DNA of 64,000 nucleotides from Kytococcus sedentarius DSM 20547 (GTDB lineage Bacteria > Actinomycetota > Actinomycetes > Actinomycetales > Dermatophilaceae): contig NC_013169.1 in the NCBI RefSeq assembly GCF_000023925.1, positions 1,488,001 through 1,552,000 on the forward strand, given 5' to 3'. The notes under the pieces are model-generated. The model was not told the DNA's origin. It did no database searches and saw only the letters and a program-made list of their open reading frames with translations. Position numbers and translations under genes: made by a program. Shown in pieces: positions 62,813 to 64,000 of the stretch (its first letter is position 1; each line of letters begins with the position of its first letter).

Positions 62813-63931
62813 TGGTGTCAGATAGCCCAGCGTCTTGCGTGGCCGGCCGTTGAGGCTGTCCTGGATCGCGTCGAGCTCCTCGCGGGTGACGGTGCTCAGG
62901 TCACTGCCCTTGGGGAGGTACTGGCGCAGCAGCCCGTTGGTGTTCTCGTTGCTGCCACGCTGCCACGGCGAGTGCGGGTCGCAGAAGTAGATCGGGAACC
63001 CGGTGGCCGTGGTGAACGCGGCGTGCTTGGACATCTCGGCGCCTTGGTCCCACGTGATCGTCCTGGCCAATGACGTGGGCAACGTCGTGATCGCTTCACG
63101 CATCGCGGCCTCTACCTGCTCAGCGCTCTTCCCGTCTGGCAGGTGCAGCAAGAGCGTCATCCGGGTGGATCGTTCCACGAGGGTGCCGACTGCACTGCGG
63201 CTGCCTTCCCCGAGGATCAGATCGCCTTCCCAGTGACCCGGTACTGCACGGTCATCTGCCTCGCCAGGACGCTCGCTGAGCATCACCATGCCGGGGATTC
63301 GGCCACGGCCGTCGGTGGTCCCACGGGGCCTGCGAGTGGCGCGGCCGGACCGCAGGCACCGGGCCAGCTCGCGACGCAGCTCGCCGCGTCCCTGCACGAA
63401 CAGCGACTGGTAGATCGTCTCGTGGCTCACGCGCATCTCCGGGTCGTCGGCGTGATCCAACCGGAGGCGCGCGGCGATCTCCTGGGGTGACCACAGCTGC
63501 TCGAGACGCTTGGCCACCTCCTCGAGGAGTCGGCCCGGTGCGAGCTTGAACCGCTTGGGCCGTCGAGCCTGCTCGCGGGCATGCTCGTGGGCGTGCCAGG
63601 CCGAGTACCCGGCTCGGCCACCACCGCGCTTCACCTCGCGACTGACAGTGGACACGGCCCGACCCAGCTGGCGCGCGATCGCCGTGAAGGTGTCGCCGCG
63701 GTTGATCCCGATCAGGATCTGCTCGCGCTCGTCGATCCTCAGGCAGCCGTGACGTGGTTCCCAGCCGAACGGCCTGGCCTCGACGTGCCTGCCAGCGCGG
63801 GCCATGATGCCAACCATCGGCGCGCTGCAACCGACCTCCTTCGCGATGTCGACCAGCCGCCAGCCCTTGGCATGCAACCTGAGCGCGAGCTGCTTCTGCT
63901 CCCGACTGAGATGACCGTGCTTGCCCTGCAT
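62774..63931 (-). CDS. IS30-family transposase
   Basis: The 385-residue protein has an N-terminal helix-turn-helix (LRLHAKGWRLVDIAKEVGCS), a second HTH typical of IS30 (GDTFTAIARQLGRAVSTVSR), and the DDE catalytic domain: GHWEGDLILGEG with the first Asp, TWDQGAEMSKH with the second, and PWQRGSNENTNGLLRQYLPK with the catalytic Glu. Complete from ATG 63931 to the stop inside the left repeat, so it is probably active. Confidence 0.93.
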   Translation of the reverse strand: MQGKHGHLSREQKQLALRLHAKGWRLVDIAKEVGCSAPMVGIMARAGRHVEARPFGWEPRHGCLRIDEREQILIGINRGDTFTAIARQLGRAVSTVSREVKRGGGRAGYSAWHAHEHAREQARRPKRFKLAPGRLLEEVAKRLEQLWSPQEIAARLRLDHADDPEMRVSHETIYQSLFVQGRGELRRELARCLRSGRATRRPRGTTDGRGRIPGMVMLSERPGEADDRAVPGHWEGDLILGEGSRSAVGTLVERSTRMTLLLHLPDGKSAEQVEAAMREAITTLPTSLARTITWDQGAEMSKHAAFTTATGFPIYFCDPHSPWQRGSNENTNGLLRQYLPKGSDLSTVTREELDAIQDSLNGRPRKTLGYLTPSEKLAEFLAPTA

Positions 63932-63974
63932 CCGGGCCCTCCTGTGATCGGCGACTACCTCATCTCACAGGACT

Positions 63975-64000
63975 CGTTGCACTGACCGCTTGAATCCGCC
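63975..64000 (-). repeat. IS30 right inverted repeat
   Basis: On the minus strand from 64000 it reads GGCGGATTCAAGCGGT then CAGTGCAACGAG. It coincides with the window edge. Confidence 0.8.

Larger units (their letters stand above)
62767..64000 (-). mobile_element. IS30-family insertion sequence
   Basis: The left end (62767) and the right end (read on the minus strand from 64000) both begin GGCGGATTCAAGCGGT, followed after three bases by TGCAA, giving imperfect inverted repeats of about 26 bases. The single transposase gene lies between them. The window ends exactly at the right repeat, so the target duplication cannot be checked, and the true tip could be a few bases further in. Confidence 0.85.

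Overview
The window is very GC-rich, with codon third positions almost always G or C, and carries a gene set typical of Gram-positive high-GC bacteria. The block DUF881, DUF1290, DUF881, gcvH, an FHA protein and a MerR regulator is syntenic with Rv1823-Rv1828 of Mycobacterium tuberculosis. Many genes have a TANNNT -10 box 6-8 bases before the start codon, as in leaderless actinobacterial transcripts. I infer an actinobacterium, probably order Micrococcales; the genus cannot be told from this sequence.

Layout. 1-137: end of an IS256-type element that cut the tail off a GNAT gene. 0.1-9.5 kb: accessory and enzyme genes (aminoglycoside phosphotransferase family, pterin dehydratase-VOC fusion, inositol monophosphatase family, CGNR regulator with LysE exporter, NUDIX), with several frameshifted genes and a strong dif-like XerC/D site at 7141-7168. 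9.6-31.9 kb: mostly intact metabolic and transport genes (ArfB, a split PIG-L/cell-wall-binding pair, MalY-type lyase, BrnQ, UMF1-type MFS, YnfA, GdhA, ArsR-CDF metal operon, SRAP, GtrA, a TetR-controlled MDR pump, RlmC-like methyltransferase, GlgC-like protein, acyltransferase 3). 32-38.7 kb: lipoprotein, threonine operon hom-thrC-thrB, aldehyde dehydrogenase. 38.7-41.1 kb: two neighbouring pseudogenes, a D-arabinono-lactone-oxidase-like gene and an amino acid deaminase/alanine racemase-like gene. 41.1-46.1 kb: aldo/keto reductase, APC permease, OsmC, histidine phosphatase, GCS2 ligase. 46.2-53.6 kb: gcvP behind a glycine riboswitch, two MerR regulators, FHA protein, gcvH and the DUF881/DUF1290 block. 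53.7-61.8 kb: fdhD, a broken membrane gene, a cobalamin riboswitch in front of a hot-dog thioesterase, a phosphopantetheinyl transferase, an M1 peptidase and a 1291-residue Pls/PosA-type one-module NRPS. 61.9-64 kb: antitoxin-like ORF, relic of a GIY-YIG-type protein cut by an IS3 element, itself cut by an IS30 element that runs to the window end.

Genes that work together: hom-thrC-thrB make threonine; gcvP and gcvH belong to the glycine cleavage system (gcvT is not here); the carrier domain of the Pls/PosA synthetase needs a 4'-phosphopantetheinyl transferase and one is encoded next door, with an M1 peptidase on the synthetase transcript, resembling clusters for non-alpha poly-amino acids. 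The dif-like site, mobile elements at both ends and decayed genes suggest a plastic region, possibly near the replication terminus. Several of the frameshifts sit in homopolymer runs, so read-level checking is needed to separate decay from assembly error.
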